Source: Marinibacterium profundimaris | GTDB lineage: Bacteria > Pseudomonadota > Alphaproteobacteria > Rhodobacterales > Rhodobacteraceae | Direction of reading: 5' to 3' | Length of the DNA: 64,000 bases | Assembly: GCF_002210095.1 (NCBI RefSeq) | Contig: NZ_AQQR01000013.1 | Location: forward strand, 1 to 64,000 | Part shown: positions 9,433 through 18,416 of the stretch, piece by piece | How the letters are laid out: the number at the start of each line of letters is the position of its first letter | Position numbering within the stretch: position 1 is the first letter of the stretch | The notes under the pieces: model-generated | Databases searched by the model: none | Seen by the model: the letters and a program-made list of their open reading frames with translations, nothing else | Told to the model about the DNA's origin: nothing | Position numbers and translations under genes: made by a program

Positions 9433-10398
9433 ATGAGACTTCCGCAATACTTCCTTTTCCGGCTGTTGCAGATGATCCCGATCGCCCTTTTCATCGTCGT
9501 GATAAATTTCGCGCTGATCCACATTGCCCCGGGCGACGTGTCCATCCTGCTGGCCGGCGAGGGCGCGGACCCGGCCTATATGCAGTCGGTGCGCGAGGCC
9601 TATGGCCTTGACCGGCCGCTGTACCAGCAGCTGGGCGCCTACCTGGGCCAGGTCCTTCAGGGTGATCTGGGCCTGTCCTTCCGCACCCGCGAGCCCGTGA
9701 TCGACATCATAGCCGAGCGCATCCCGGCCACGCTGCTGCTGGCGGGAACGAGCCTCGTACTGGCCTCGGTGGCCGGTGTCGTCATCGGTGCCCTCGTGGC
9801 GCGCCGGCCCGGGTCGGCGATGGACACAGCTGTGACCACCCTGTCGATCTCGCTCTTCAGTATCCCCGTGTTCTGGCTTGGCCTGATGCTGATCCTGCTC
9901 TTCGCCGTCACCCTGCGCTGGCTGCCATCCAGCGGCATGATGTCGATCGCGGGCCCCCGCGAGGGGATCGGCCACGTCCTTGACATCGCGCGGCACATGG
10001 TGCTTCCGGTGGTCGCGCTTTCCGCGGTCTGGCTCGGCCAATATGTCCGCCTGTCTCGCGCCTCCGTGTCAGAAACGCTGGCCGAACCCTATGTCACGAC
10101 GGCCCGCGCCATCGGCTACCCCGAACGCCGCGTCATGAGCCGGTTTGCCCTGCGCAACGCCATGCTGCCCATCGTTACGGTGCTGGGGCTGGAACTGGGC
10201 ATGCTGCTCAGCGGTGCCGTGCTGACCGAAACCGTCTTCTCGTGGCCGGGTCTGGGGCGCCTGATCTACGAGGCGATCCTGTCGCGTGACACGCCCGTCA
10301 TCATGGGCGCCTTCCTGATCATGTCCTTCACCGTGATGCTTGCCGCCTTGCTGACCGATCTTCTCTATGCCGCTCTCGACCCGCGGGTGAGCCTGTGA
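9433..10398 (+). CDS. ABC importer permease, DppB type
   Basis: A 321-residue inner-membrane permease with the N-terminal transmembrane segment and GDxG(L/F)S region typical of DppB (GDLGLSFRTREPV). The cytoplasmic EAA-type coupling loop is near residue 220 (ARAIGYPERRVMSRFALRN). It lies 45 bp after the binding-protein gene and overlaps the next gene by ATGA-like coupling. It forms the channel with the permease half of the following fusion. Confidence 0.92.
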   Translation: MRLPQYFLFRLLQMIPIALFIVVINFALIHIAPGDVSILLAGEGADPAYMQSVREAYGLDRPLYQQLGAYLGQVLQGDLGLSFRTREPVIDIIAERIPATLLLAGTSLVLASVAGVVIGALVARRPGSAMDTAVTTLSISLFSIPVFWLGLMLILLFAVTLRWLPSSGMMSIAGPREGIGHVLDIARHMVLPVVALSAVWLGQYVRLSRASVSETLAEPYVTTARAIGYPERRVMSRFALRNAMLPIVTVLGLELGMLLSGAVLTETVFSWPGLGRLIYEAILSRDTPVIMGAFLIMSFTVMLAALLTDLLYAALDPRVSL

Positions 10399-12311
10399 CG
10401 CCCGCGCTGAACAGGACCATCGGGGCCGTCACCCGCAGCCTGCCCGGTGCGCTGAGCCTGATCATCCTCGCCGTGATCATCGGGCTCGCGATCTCGGCCC
10501 CGTTCCTGCCGATCCCGGATCCCGCAGCGATGGAGTTCGATCTCTACCAGTCCCCCAGCACCGATCACTGGCTGGGCACCGACAATTACGGGCGCGACAT
10601 CTATTCCCGCGTGGTCTGGGGCGCGCGGGTCGCGCTGACGGTGGCTCTGGGCGCCGCCTTTCTGTCGATCCTTCTGGGCTCGGCGCTGGGAGCCGTGGCG
10701 GGCTACTTCGGCGGCACGGTGGACGGGCTGCTCAGCCGGGTCTTCGACATCTTCCTGCTGATCCCGACCTTCTTCCTGATCCTGCTCATCGTCGCCTTGT
10801 TCGGCGCCAGCTTGCCCCTGACCATCGTGGCCATCGCCCTGACGACCTGGCCACGCTCGGCCCGCCTCATGCGAAGCCAGGTGCTCACGCTGAAATCGAG
10901 GGTCTATGTGCAGGCCGCACTGGCCGCAGGCGCCCCGCAATGGTGGGTCATCCTGCGTCACGTGATCCCCAATGGCATCGCGCCGATCATCACCGACGGC
11001 ACGATCCTGATGGGCATGGCGATCCTGACCGAGGCCGGGCTCAGCTTCCTGGGTCTTGGCGATCAGAACATGGTCAGCTGGGGCAGCATGATCTTCGAGG
11101 GGCAACGCCACCTGCGCCTGGCCCCCTGGATGTCGATCGCGCCGGGAGTTGCTCTGCTGTTGCTGGTCGCAAGCCTGAACCTGCTTGGGGACCAGATCAA
11201 TTTCGCCATGAATCCGCAGCTGCGCACCCGCGGCGGAGCCCCACGTAAACGCGCAAGTGTCGCACCGCCTGCGGACGAACCTGCGCCGAGCGATACGACC
11301 CCTATCCTGGAAGTCGAGAACCTGCGCCTGGAGTACCGCACACCGGACCGGCGTGTCACGGCGGTCGACGGGGTGTCGTTCTCGCTCCCGCGCGGGGGCA
11401 GCCTGGGCATCGTGGGCGAGAGCGGCTGCGGCAAGAGCAGCCTCGGCTCGGCGCTCCTGCAGACCATGCCCAACAATGCCGAGATGACGGCGGGAACCAT
11501 CCGCTTTGACGGTCGGGCCATCGTTCTGGACGGCAAGCCCGTGGTAGAGAAGGGCCGTTCCCGCATCGATCAGCTGCGCTGGAAGCGGTTGGCGACGATC
11601 TTCCAGAGCGCGATGAACGCCCTGAACCCGGTGACCACCGTCCGCCGCCAGATGATCGATGCGCTACGGCTGCACAAGCCCGACATAAAGACCAGCGAGG
11701 CGGCGGCCCGGATCGGTGAAGTCTTCGACATGATCGGCATTCCACGCAGCCGGATGAACGCCTATCCGCACCAGCTGTCGGGCGGCATGCGGCAGCGTGC
11801 GATGATCGCGCTGAGCCTGATCCTGGAGCCGGACCTGGTGATCGCCGACGAGCCGACAACCGCGCTCGACATGCTCATCCAGGACCAGATCCTGGGAGAG
11901 ATCGCGGATCTGCGCGCCCGGCTGAACCTGTCGCTTATCCTTGTCTCGCACGACATGGGGGCCGTTGCCGAAAGCTGTGACGTGGTTGCGGTGATGTATG
12001 CGGGCCGGATCGTAGAGATCGCGCCGACCCGGGCGATATTCGACAATCCCGCCCATCCCTATACGCGGACATTGATCGGATCGCTGCCCAGCCTGACCGG
12101 GCCGCTGGAGGAGTTGAAGAGCCTGCCGGCCACTGAAACGGCTGCCGCCGCCGCTTCGGAGGGGTGCCGTTTCGCTCATGCCTGCCCGTCCGCGACCGAA
12201 CTCTGCCGGACCACGCCACCGCCTGTCGTGGCCTTGAGCGATGGGCACAGGTCCGAATGCCATTTCGCCCGCGACCTTGCCTTCGCGGATACAAGGGAGG
12301 CCACGGGATGA
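10395..12311 (+). CDS. ABC importer DppC-type permease fused to DppD-type ATPase
   Basis: A 638-residue fusion. Residues about 1-275 are a DppC-type permease ([17 protein letters not shown] and an [20 protein letters not shown] coupling loop). After a Pro/Ala-rich linker (about 276-300), residues 300-638 are a complete ATPase with Walker A (GESGCGKSS), ABC signature (LSGGMRQR), Walker B ([12 protein letters not shown]) and the Cys-containing oligopeptide-type C terminus. No stop or frameshift is seen at the joint, so this looks like a genuine translated fusion. Both halves retain key motifs. The usual arrangement is two separate genes. Confidence 0.92.
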   Translation: MTPALNRTIGAVTRSLPGALSLIILAVIIGLAISAPFLPIPDPAAMEFDLYQSPSTDHWLGTDNYGRDIYSRVVWGARVALTVALGAAFLSILLGSALGAVAGYFGGTVDGLLSRVFDIFLLIPTFFLILLIVALFGASLPLTIVAIALTTWPRSARLMRSQVLTLKSRVYVQAALAAGAPQWWVILRHVIPNGIAPIITDGTILMGMAILTEAGLSFLGLGDQNMVSWGSMIFEGQRHLRLAPWMSIAPGVALLLLVASLNLLGDQINFAMNPQLRTRGGAPRKRASVAPPADEPAPSDTTPILEVENLRLEYRTPDRRVTAVDGVSFSLPRGGSLGIVGESGCGKSSLGSALLQTMPNNAEMTAGTIRFDGRAIVLDGKPVVEKGRSRIDQLRWKRLATIFQSAMNALNPVTTVRRQMIDALRLHKPDIKTSEAAARIGEVFDMIGIPRSRMNAYPHQLSGGMRQRAMIALSLILEPDLVIADEPTTALDMLIQDQILGEIADLRARLNLSLILVSHDMGAVAESCDVVAVMYAGRIVEIAPTRAIFDNPAHPYTRTLIGSLPSLTGPLEELKSLPATETAAAAASEGCRFAHACPSATELCRTTPPPVVALSDGHRSECHFARDLAFADTREATG

Positions 12312-13333
12312 CCACACCGATCCTGCAGCTCGACCGCCTTCGGATGGTCTACAACATCGGCCCGGGACTGGTATCGCGCCTGACCGGCCGGGCCGATCCA
12401 CCGATCGTTGCGGCCGATGACGTGTCGCTGTCGCTCTACCCGGGTCAGACGCTGGCGGTGGTGGGCGAAAGCGGCTCAGGCAAGACGACGGCCGGGCGGA
12501 TGGCGACCTTGCAGGAACGCCCGAGCGCGGGCCATGTCCGCTACGACGGGCAGGACGTGACCCACATCACCGGCGCTGCGCTCAAGTCATTTCGCGCCAA
12601 GGTCCAGATGATCTTCCAGAACCCCTACGACGCGCTGAATCCGCGGCTGACAGTGGGACAGTCGCTGGCCGAACCGCTCAGGCTGCATGGCCTCGTGCCA
12701 CGCTCCGGGCTGCGGCAAGCGGTGCTGGAAATGTTGGAAGCGGTCGAACTTCGGCCTGCGGAAAGCTTTGCGGACAGTTTCCCATCCGAATTGTCGGGCG
12801 GACAGCTGCAAAGGATCGCCATCGCCCGGGCGCTGATCATCAAACCGCGGGTCGTCATCGCGGACGAACCGGTCAGTATGCTGGACGTATCAATCCGCTC
12901 AGGTGTCATGAACCTGATGCGCGATATCCAGCGCAAAACCGGCTTGACCTACCTCTATATCACCCATGATCTGTCTGTCGCCCGTTACATGGCAGACCGG
13001 ATCGCCGTGATGTATCTGGGCGCGGTGCTGGAAGAGGGGCGAGCGGAGACGCTTATCGCGAATGCGGCCCACCCCTACACGAGGCTGTTGATCCGCGCCG
13101 CACCCGAACATCGCGCGTCCGCCGGCAAGCGCAGTCGCATACGGCTGCCCAGCGATGCCGCCTCCCAGGTCGGGGTGCCGTCAGGCTGCCGGTTCCATCC
13201 GCGTTGCCCACTGGCGCAACCTGTCTGCCGTGAAAAGGTGCCGGCCCTGGGCATCGTCGGGACCGACCGGGTTGCCGCATGTCATTTCGCAAAGGATGTT
13301 CAGGTGAACGGTTTGTCAGTGTCTTTGGACTGA
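12308..13333 (+). CDS. ABC importer ATPase, DppF type
   Basis: A 341-residue second ATPase of the importer. It carries Walker A (GESGSGKTT), the signature ELSGGQLQRIAIAR, Walker B (VVIADEPVSMLD) and the C-terminal oligopeptide/dipeptide cysteine region (GCRFHPRCPLAQPVC), which in several relatives binds an Fe-S cluster. The start ATG overlaps the upstream stop (ATGA). It pairs with the ATPase half of the preceding fusion. This is the last intact gene before the graveyard at 13.3-14.4 kb. Confidence 0.92.
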   Translation: MTTPILQLDRLRMVYNIGPGLVSRLTGRADPPIVAADDVSLSLYPGQTLAVVGESGSGKTTAGRMATLQERPSAGHVRYDGQDVTHITGAALKSFRAKVQMIFQNPYDALNPRLTVGQSLAEPLRLHGLVPRSGLRQAVLEMLEAVELRPAESFADSFPSELSGGQLQRIAIARALIIKPRVVIADEPVSMLDVSIRSGVMNLMRDIQRKTGLTYLYITHDLSVARYMADRIAVMYLGAVLEEGRAETLIANAAHPYTRLLIRAAPEHRASAGKRSRIRLPSDAASQVGVPSGCRFHPRCPLAQPVCREKVPALGIVGTDRVAACHFAKDVQVNGLSVSLD

Positions 13334-13344
13334 TGCCAGGCCAA

Positions 13345-13497
13345 GAGTTTCCGGGACGAGTTCGAAGGCAACATCGCGAAAGATCGTCACAACGCCAATC
13401 TGCGCTGCAAGCGTCATGCCGAGATCGTCCGGTTGGCGGTCATCATGTACATCCGCTTCCCGCTGTCGCTGCGAAACGTTGAGGATCTGCTTCCCGA
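13345..13497 (+). pseudogene. IS6-family transposase fragment
   Basis: The reading frame here contains EIVRLAVIMYIRFPLSLRNVEDLL, the conserved N-terminal segment of IS6-family transposases. The proper N terminus and the whole DDE catalytic domain are absent. The frame then runs into unrelated sequence at about 13497. It is therefore a short broken remnant lying directly downstream of the peptide-type importer. Confidence 0.65.
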
Positions 13498-13499
13498 CG

Positions 13500-13833
13500 C
13501 CGGACGGCATCTCCGCCGCACGGGCTTGTGTCGAGCAATCTGCGCGACTTTGCCCGCTTCGGGATGCTCTGTGCACCGAGCTGGGACAAGATCGCGACCG
13601 AGCAGGTCGTCGCCGATGAGATCCTCGACCGGATGTGCGACTGGTTGCGCCCGCATGACTTCATGATGAACAGTTTCCACGGACCCGCCTTCACCGAATA
13701 CATGGGCGGGGATGATTCCATCGCCACCGGCCGGCAATGGGACCTGTTCTGGCCCGACGGAGACATCTGGAAGGGCGGGTTGTTGACCCAGGGCCTTTAC
13801 GTGTCGCCGTCCCGTGATCTGGTCATCGCGTAG
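13500..13833 (+). pseudogene. C-terminal fragment of a beta-lactamase-family serine hydrolase
   Basis: Starting with GLVSSNLRDFARFGML and ending with QGLYVSPSRDLVIA, this is the C-terminal third of a class C-like serine hydrolase (esterase/penicillin-binding-like family). The catalytic SxxK and YxN motifs, which lie N-terminal, are missing, and a TAG stop ends the frame where relatives normally continue. It is a non-functional remnant fused to the IS6 fragment. Confidence 0.65.
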
Positions 13834-13877
13834 CCCTGCGGGAGGAGGAGGGGAGGGTCGATCTGTCGAAGCCCGTA

Positions 13878-14052
13878 ATTGACTATGTGGCCCGCATCTA
13901 CGACGGCATCTCGCCGGACCTGAGTGGCCCGATGCGTGCTGGTCGAAGGCAACAAGATCACCGTAATCGCGACCGATGTAACGGCACTGGAAGGCACGAT
14001 GGTCATCGAGACCGATAGCAGGACCCTGATGCCGGGCCTGACGATTGCCGCT
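13878..14052 (+). pseudogene. N-terminal fragment of an amidohydrolase
   Basis: ARIYDGISPDLSGP in one frame continues after a frameshift as LVEGNKITVIATDV and DSRTLMPGLT. This matches the N-terminal beta-sandwich of imidazolonepropionase-like amidohydrolases up to the point where the metal-binding HxH would follow. The rest is replaced by the IS5 end. It has both a frameshift and a truncation. Confidence 0.6.
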
Positions 14053-14064
14053 AGGGTCAGGCTT

Positions 14065-14315
14065 CATAACCAGTAGATGACGGTTGCCGCGAGCGCGCCG
14101 GCCGAGGGGAAAAGCTTCGGGCATCGGTCATGGCGGGTCGCGACGCGTATCCGGGCCTTGAGCTTGCCGAACATGATCTCGATCCGGTTGCGGCGCATTC
14201 ACCGGCACTTCTCTTATTTGACCCGCGTCCTGCGATGCTTCCGCCCGGGAATGCCGGCGCGTATCCCTTTATCTTGAAGCGCGTCTTGGAACCAATCGGC
14301 GTTATATGGGCGGCC
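14065..14315 (-). pseudogene. IS5-family transposase C-terminal remnant
   Basis: On the - strand, DWFQDALQDKGIRAGIPGRK and, in another frame, RRNRIEIMFGKLKARIRVAT and ATVIYWL before a stop reproduce the C-terminal region of IS5-family transposases. The segment GGGTCAGGCTTCATAACCAG at about 14054-14073 looks like the element's terminal sequence. At least one frameshift or in-frame stop separates the parts, and the N-terminal catalytic half is missing. Confidence 0.65.
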
Positions 14316-14413
14316 AGCCCCCGGCGCTGGTCCACTGGCAGAGAAATGATATCAACCAACCCGATCAGCAGGTGCAACGAGTAGCTTAAATTACGCCAGA
14401 TCCTGTCCAACAG

Positions 14414-14620
14414 ATGGGGAGTAGCTCAAACGCAGGTGTCTTTGCCCCCGGCGCGCTGATCCTCGCCGCCGTCAGCTACGGGATCTACCGGGGGCTTCAC
14501 CGGATCCTCGCCCGCGCCGGCCGCTACAGCCACGTCTGGCACCCCGCGCTCTTCGACGTCGCCCTCTACGCCTCGATCCTGAGCGCCTCCATCCTGTTCC
14601 TGGAGCACCTTCCGACATGA
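14414..14620 (+). CDS. DUF1656 small inner-membrane protein
   Basis: A 68-residue protein with two predicted membrane segments and the family's conserved core VWHPALFDVALYASIL. DUF1656 (AaeX-like) proteins accompany HlyD-type adaptors and FUSC/AaeB pumps in aromatic-acid or drug efflux. It overlaps the following adaptor gene by 4 bp. The N terminus (MGSSSN before AGVFAP) is atypical and lies right at the edge of the IS debris, so the first codons may derive from the junction. Confidence 0.75.
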   Translation: MGSSSNAGVFAPGALILAAVSYGIYRGLHRILARAGRYSHVWHPALFDVALYASILSASILFLEHLPT

Positions 14621-15507
14621 CCACATGGATCACACGCAACGGCGGACGCGTCGCCCTGACCGCCGCAATGCTGGCCTGCGCGGGCGTGCTTGGCCAGTCC
14701 TTCTGGGATTACTACATGAACGCCCCCTGGACCCGGGACGGCCGCGTCAGCGCGGATTCCGTGCGGATCGCGCCGCAGGTCTCGGGCACGATCGAGAGCG
14801 TGGACGTCGCCGACAACGACTTCGTTCACAAGGGTGACCTGCTCTACCGGATCAGTCCGGAGAGCTTCGAACTGGCGGTGGAGCGGGCCCGGACAACGCT
14901 GGACAGCGAACGCGAGTCCATGGAATTCAAGGCCTCGGTCGCCGACCGCGCCTCGCGCCTGAAGGACGCCGGGACGATCAGTGCCGAGAGCATCGAGGAG
15001 GCGCTGCACGACGCCGCGGCCGCGCGGGCGGACGTGCGGGGCGCCGAGGTCGCGCTCGAGATGGCGCAGCTGGACCTGGAGCGGACCGAGGTGCGCGCGC
15101 CGGTCGATGGCTACGTGACGAACCTGCGGCTGCGGCCGGGGGATTACGCGGTTGCGGGGTCTCCGTCGATCACGGTCATCGATGAGGACAGCTTCGGCGT
15201 CACCGGCTATTTCCGGGAAACGCAGTTCGAACGCATTCACGTGGGCGACACGGTCCGCATCAAGCTGATGGGGACGCCCGACACGATCACCGGTCACGTG
15301 GAAAGCCTGGGCCACGGGATCGCCGACGACAATGGCGCGACGGATGCCTACGGGCTGCCGGCCGTGGATCCCGTGCTGGACTGGGTCCGGCTGGCGCAGC
15401 GGATCCCGGTGCGGATCGAGATGGACCGGATCCCGGACCGAGCGTTCCTGGCCGCCGGGATGACCGCGTCGCTTACAATCGGAGACACGCCCGATCCCGC
15501 GCGGTGA
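14617..15507 (+). CDS. HlyD/EmrA-type membrane fusion protein (AaeA-like)
   Basis: A 296-residue periplasmic adaptor. It has one N-terminal membrane anchor (about 10-30), a biotinyl-lipoyl-like half motif (SGTIESVDVADNDFVHKGD), a helical hairpin (about 90-145) and the second half motif (VRAPVDGYVTNLRLRPGD). It is shaped like AaeA, which works with AaeX (DUF1656) and AaeB (FUSC). No FUSC gene follows: the next 200 bp (15508-15709) show no recognisable gene and then a convergent LysR gene. It may use a pump encoded elsewhere or be an orphan. Confidence 0.88.
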   Translation: MTTWITRNGGRVALTAAMLACAGVLGQSFWDYYMNAPWTRDGRVSADSVRIAPQVSGTIESVDVADNDFVHKGDLLYRISPESFELAVERARTTLDSERESMEFKASVADRASRLKDAGTISAESIEEALHDAAAARADVRGAEVALEMAQLDLERTEVRAPVDGYVTNLRLRPGDYAVAGSPSITVIDEDSFGVTGYFRETQFERIHVGDTVRIKLMGTPDTITGHVESLGHGIADDNGATDAYGLPAVDPVLDWVRLAQRIPVRIEMDRIPDRAFLAAGMTASLTIGDTPDPAR

Positions 15508-15709
15508 TTTCCGAGAATACGCCGGAGGTTTTGGGGGAGGTCGCGTGCTTTGCACCGAGCTTTCCCACACGTCTGGACGATCCGCTTCAGTTTGAGTCCG
15601 GTCACTTGCGAAAGCGCTGGCCCCCATTCGCCGTCGTCATCGGCTGCGCGCCCCTGATGATCCGCTGCGGGCACTTGTGACCGCGACGCTACATGCACCC
15701 GGGGAGGCG

Positions 15710-16594
15710 TCACGCTGCTGCGGGCTCCGATCGAGCGGCGGCCAGCTGGAAGAACGCCTCGACGATCTGTCCGTTTGCTTCCTTCAGGCCGAAAACGGTT
15801 TCCTCGATGACCTGCCCCTGCATTTCGGCAATCCGCAGCTTCGCCACGCTGTCGCTGCGCCCGGTGGATCCCTCCCAGAGAAACCCCACGCCCAGCCCGT
15901 TGGCCACCGCCTCGTAGAGGCCATCGCGGGCGTCCAGCGTCAGGAAGGGCCGGGGGGAAAGCCCTGCGCGGGCGAACATCCGGTCGACGGCCCTTTGCGT
16001 GGAGGAGCCGGAGGCGCGGAAGATGAGGGGTTCGTCGCAGAGCATGCGCGCTGTGACCTCGCCCATCCGGGCCAGCCGGTGGCCCAGGGGGGCGATGGCG
16101 ACGACCTGGGCGTCGGCGAAGCGCGTGCAGCGAAAGCGGGAATCGGCGGGCACGTCAGGCAGGACGCCGATGTCGCATTCGTGGTTCAGCACGGCGCGCG
16201 TGATCTTGTGGTGCGACCCGGTTTCGACCTTCAGGGTCACGCCCGGATAGGCGCGGTGGAACGCGGCGATCAGCGCCATGCCCGGCATGGCATTGCCGAG
16301 CCCGACGATGATCTGGCCTTCGCGCAACGAGGCGCGGCTGAGCAGAAGTCGCTCAGCTTCCTGCCGGGCCTCGGCCATGCGCTCGACCGAATCGCAAAGC
16401 TTGAGGCAGAGGTCGGTGGGCAGCAGGCGGCCGGCTTCGCGCCGGAACAGGCGGACACCGAATTCCTTTTCCAATCCACGCACTTGCGCGGAAATGTTGG
16501 GTTGAGTGACCGACAGGACCCGCGCGGCGGCAGCGTAGGAGCCGGTCTCGGCCACGGTCCGCACCGCATCCAGTCTTTGCGGGGAAAGCGTCAT
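15710..16594 (-). CDS. LysR-family regulator (CysB/Cbl/CynR-like)
   Basis: A 294-residue regulator with an N-terminal helix-turn-helix (SYAAAARVLSVTQPNISAQV) and a complete effector domain. It is divergent from the HAD-ABC importer locus, with 133 bp between its start and the TTG start at 16728, so it is the likely regulator of that locus. The intergenic region contains the short dyad AGCTCTAGCT (16624-16633) compatible with a LysR site, which is weak evidence. The ligand is unknown. Confidence 0.9.
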   Translation of the reverse strand: MTLSPQRLDAVRTVAETGSYAAAARVLSVTQPNISAQVRGLEKEFGVRLFRREAGRLLPTDLCLKLCDSVERMAEARQEAERLLLSRASLREGQIIVGLGNAMPGMALIAAFHRAYPGVTLKVETGSHHKITRAVLNHECDIGVLPDVPADSRFRCTRFADAQVVAIAPLGHRLARMGEVTARMLCDEPLIFRASGSSTQRAVDRMFARAGLSPRPFLTLDARDGLYEAVANGLGVGFLWEGSTGRSDSVAKLRIAEMQGQVIEETVFGLKEANGQIVEAFFQLAAARSEPAAA

Positions 16595-16727
16595 TTCTCA
16601 AACTCCGGCTTTGGTTTTCCCAAGCTCTAGCTTTTGTTCGTGTCGGCCCTGTTACAAAGCGCCGCCATTGGTCTTCCCGACAGCGCGCCGGCACTGCCCG
16701 GCCTCGCGGAAACAGGAAAGACAAGAC

Positions 16728-17483
16728 TTGGACGCCCTTACGACATCATGCAGCCCCGGCACCCGCCGCTACCCGCAGCTTGACCCGAGCGCGGTGGAGG
16801 AGGCGCGTATCGTGCTTTGCGATCTGGACGGATGCCTGATGTCCGAGGGGACGCTCTTCGCGGATACGGCGGATTTCGTCGCGGCCTGCGGTGACCGGCT
16901 TCGCGTCGTCTCGAACCGGTCCGACAGCACGGCGGCGGCGCTTTCGCGGCAACTGGCGGCGCTCGGGCTTTGCGTGCCCGCCGCGCACATCCTGCTCGCC
17001 GGGGAATTCACGCTGCAGCATTTCGTTCGCCAAGACCTGAGGCGGGTGACGCTCTGCGCCGCGCCCGTGCTGGTCGAACGCGCCCGCGCTCTTGGGCTGG
17101 AGCCGGGCGCGCAGGATCCGGAGGCGGTCCTGCTGTGCCGGGATCCGGGTCAAAACGTCGACACGCTGGGTCCGCTGGTGGCGCAGCTGGCGCGCGGCGT
17201 GCCGTTCTGGGTGGCGAACGAGGATGTCTCGCACCCCGATCATGCGGGCCAGCCCGTGGCCGAGACCGGGGCGCTGCTGGCGGCCCTGCGGGCCATCCGC
17301 CCCGGGCTGGCGTGGCGCAGCCTGGGCAAGCCGCACGCGGCGATGCTCGACCACGCCCTGTCCGAGGCGGGGTTGCGCGCCGATGACGCGGTCTTCGTGG
17401 GCGACAACGCACTGACCGACGGCCGGGCGGCCTCGGCGGCGGGCATGTCCTTCATTCATATTCTCAGGAGTGCGGGCCAATGA
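16728..17483 (+). CDS. HAD-superfamily phosphatase, NagD-like
   Basis: A 251-residue HAD hydrolase. It has the DxD nucleophile motif CDLDGCL (Asp32, Asp34), the cap of the NagD/subclass IIA type, a Lys in LGKPHAAML and the acidic motif FVGDNALTD. The most likely start is TTG at 16728, preceded at 5-8 nt by AGGAAAG. Its stop overlaps the permease start (ATGA). Family members remove phosphate from sugar phosphates, nucleotides, phosphoglycolate or glycerol phosphate. Being first in an importer operon suggests dephosphorylation of an imported ligand. Confidence 0.85.
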   Translation: MDALTTSCSPGTRRYPQLDPSAVEEARIVLCDLDGCLMSEGTLFADTADFVAACGDRLRVVSNRSDSTAAALSRQLAALGLCVPAAHILLAGEFTLQHFVRQDLRRVTLCAAPVLVERARALGLEPGAQDPEAVLLCRDPGQNVDTLGPLVAQLARGVPFWVANEDVSHPDHAGQPVAETGALLAALRAIRPGLAWRSLGKPHAAMLDHALSEAGLRADDAVFVGDNALTDGRAASAAGMSFIHILRSAGQ

Positions 17484-18406
17484 TCGCCTACCTGCTGCGC
17501 CTTGTCGTGAAGGCGGTGGTCACGCTGTTTGCGATCGTCACGGTGACCTTCGTCGCGACCCGGCTTTCGGGCAATCCGATCGACACCTTCCTGGGCGAGG
17601 GGCTGACCACCGAAGGCCGGGAGGCGCTGATCGCCTACTTCCAGCTCGACGGGTCGCTCTGGCATCAGTACCTGGCCTACCTGCGGGGGGCCCTGTCGGG
17701 CGAGTTCGGGCTGAGCTTCGTGGACCGGCGCCCGGTCACGACGGTGGTGATCGAGCGGCTCTGGCCCTCGGGGCAGCTGCTGCTGGCCTCGGTGGCGCTG
17801 ACCATTGCCGTCTCCCTGCCGCTGGGTGTCCTGGCTGCCGTCTACCGGCGCAGCTGGATCGGCTCGGCGGTCATGGTCGTGGCCTTCACCGGCTACGCGG
17901 TGCCCTCCTTCGTGCTGGCCATCGTGATGGTGCTGACCTTCTCCTACTGGCTGAACTGGCTGCCGGTGGTGGGCAACGGCACCTGGCAGCATTTCATCAT
18001 GCCGACGATTGCCATGTCGGGCGTCCTGATCGCCGCGCTGACGCGGTTCACCCGCAACGCCATGCTGGACGTGCTGGGACAGGATTTCATCCGCACCGCC
18101 CGTGCCAAGGGCCTGCGCGAAACGCGGGTGGTTCTGAAACACGGGCTGGGGAATGCCGGGGTCACGGTGATCTCGGTCATCGGGCTGCAGATCGCCGGGC
18201 TGGCTGCTGCCGGATCGGTGGTGGTGGAAAGCATCTTCTCGTGGCCCGGCGTGGGCCAGATGCTGGTCAATGCCGCGATCGTCCGCGACTACCCGGTGCT
18301 GCAGTTCGGCGTGATCGCCGTCGCGGTGGCCGTCGTCGCCATCAACACCCTCACCGACATCGCCTATGCGCTCGCCGATCCCCGGATCCGGCTGGCCCGA
18401 GCCTGA
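17480..18406 (+). CDS. ABC importer permease, DppB type
   Basis: A 308-residue inner-membrane permease with the DppB N-terminal segment (VTFVATRLSGNPIDTFLGEG), a GEFGLSFVDRRPV loop, and a coupling loop ARAKGLRETRVVLKHGLGNA. It starts inside the HAD stop (ATGA), showing that the phosphatase and transporter are translationally coupled. It partners the DppC-type permease that begins 10 bp after its stop. Confidence 0.92.
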   Translation: MIAYLLRLVVKAVVTLFAIVTVTFVATRLSGNPIDTFLGEGLTTEGREALIAYFQLDGSLWHQYLAYLRGALSGEFGLSFVDRRPVTTVVIERLWPSGQLLLASVALTIAVSLPLGVLAAVYRRSWIGSAVMVVAFTGYAVPSFVLAIVMVLTFSYWLNWLPVVGNGTWQHFIMPTIAMSGVLIAALTRFTRNAMLDVLGQDFIRTARAKGLRETRVVLKHGLGNAGVTVISVIGLQIAGLAAAGSVVVESIFSWPGVGQMLVNAAIVRDYPVLQFGVIAVAVAVVAINTLTDIAYALADPRIRLARA

Positions 18407-18416
18407 GGAACGCGCC

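Noticed and set aside
7798-10041. Long open frame (over 700 codons) on the - strand opposite the family-5 importer genes
   Set aside because: It is the mirror of strongly coding + strand genes with clear families. Its composition (rich in His, Arg and Gly) is typical of antisense shadows in GC-rich DNA, and no family motif or ribosome site was found.
15508-15709. Possible gene remnant between the HlyD adaptor and the LysR gene
   Set aside because: Short stretches translate plausibly on the + strand but no family could be recognised, so it is not reported as a feature.
16611-16727. Longer N terminus for the NagD-like HAD protein
   Set aside because: The extra 39 residues are Cys/Pro/Arg-rich and unlike HAD proteins; the TTG at 16728 has a good ribosome site.
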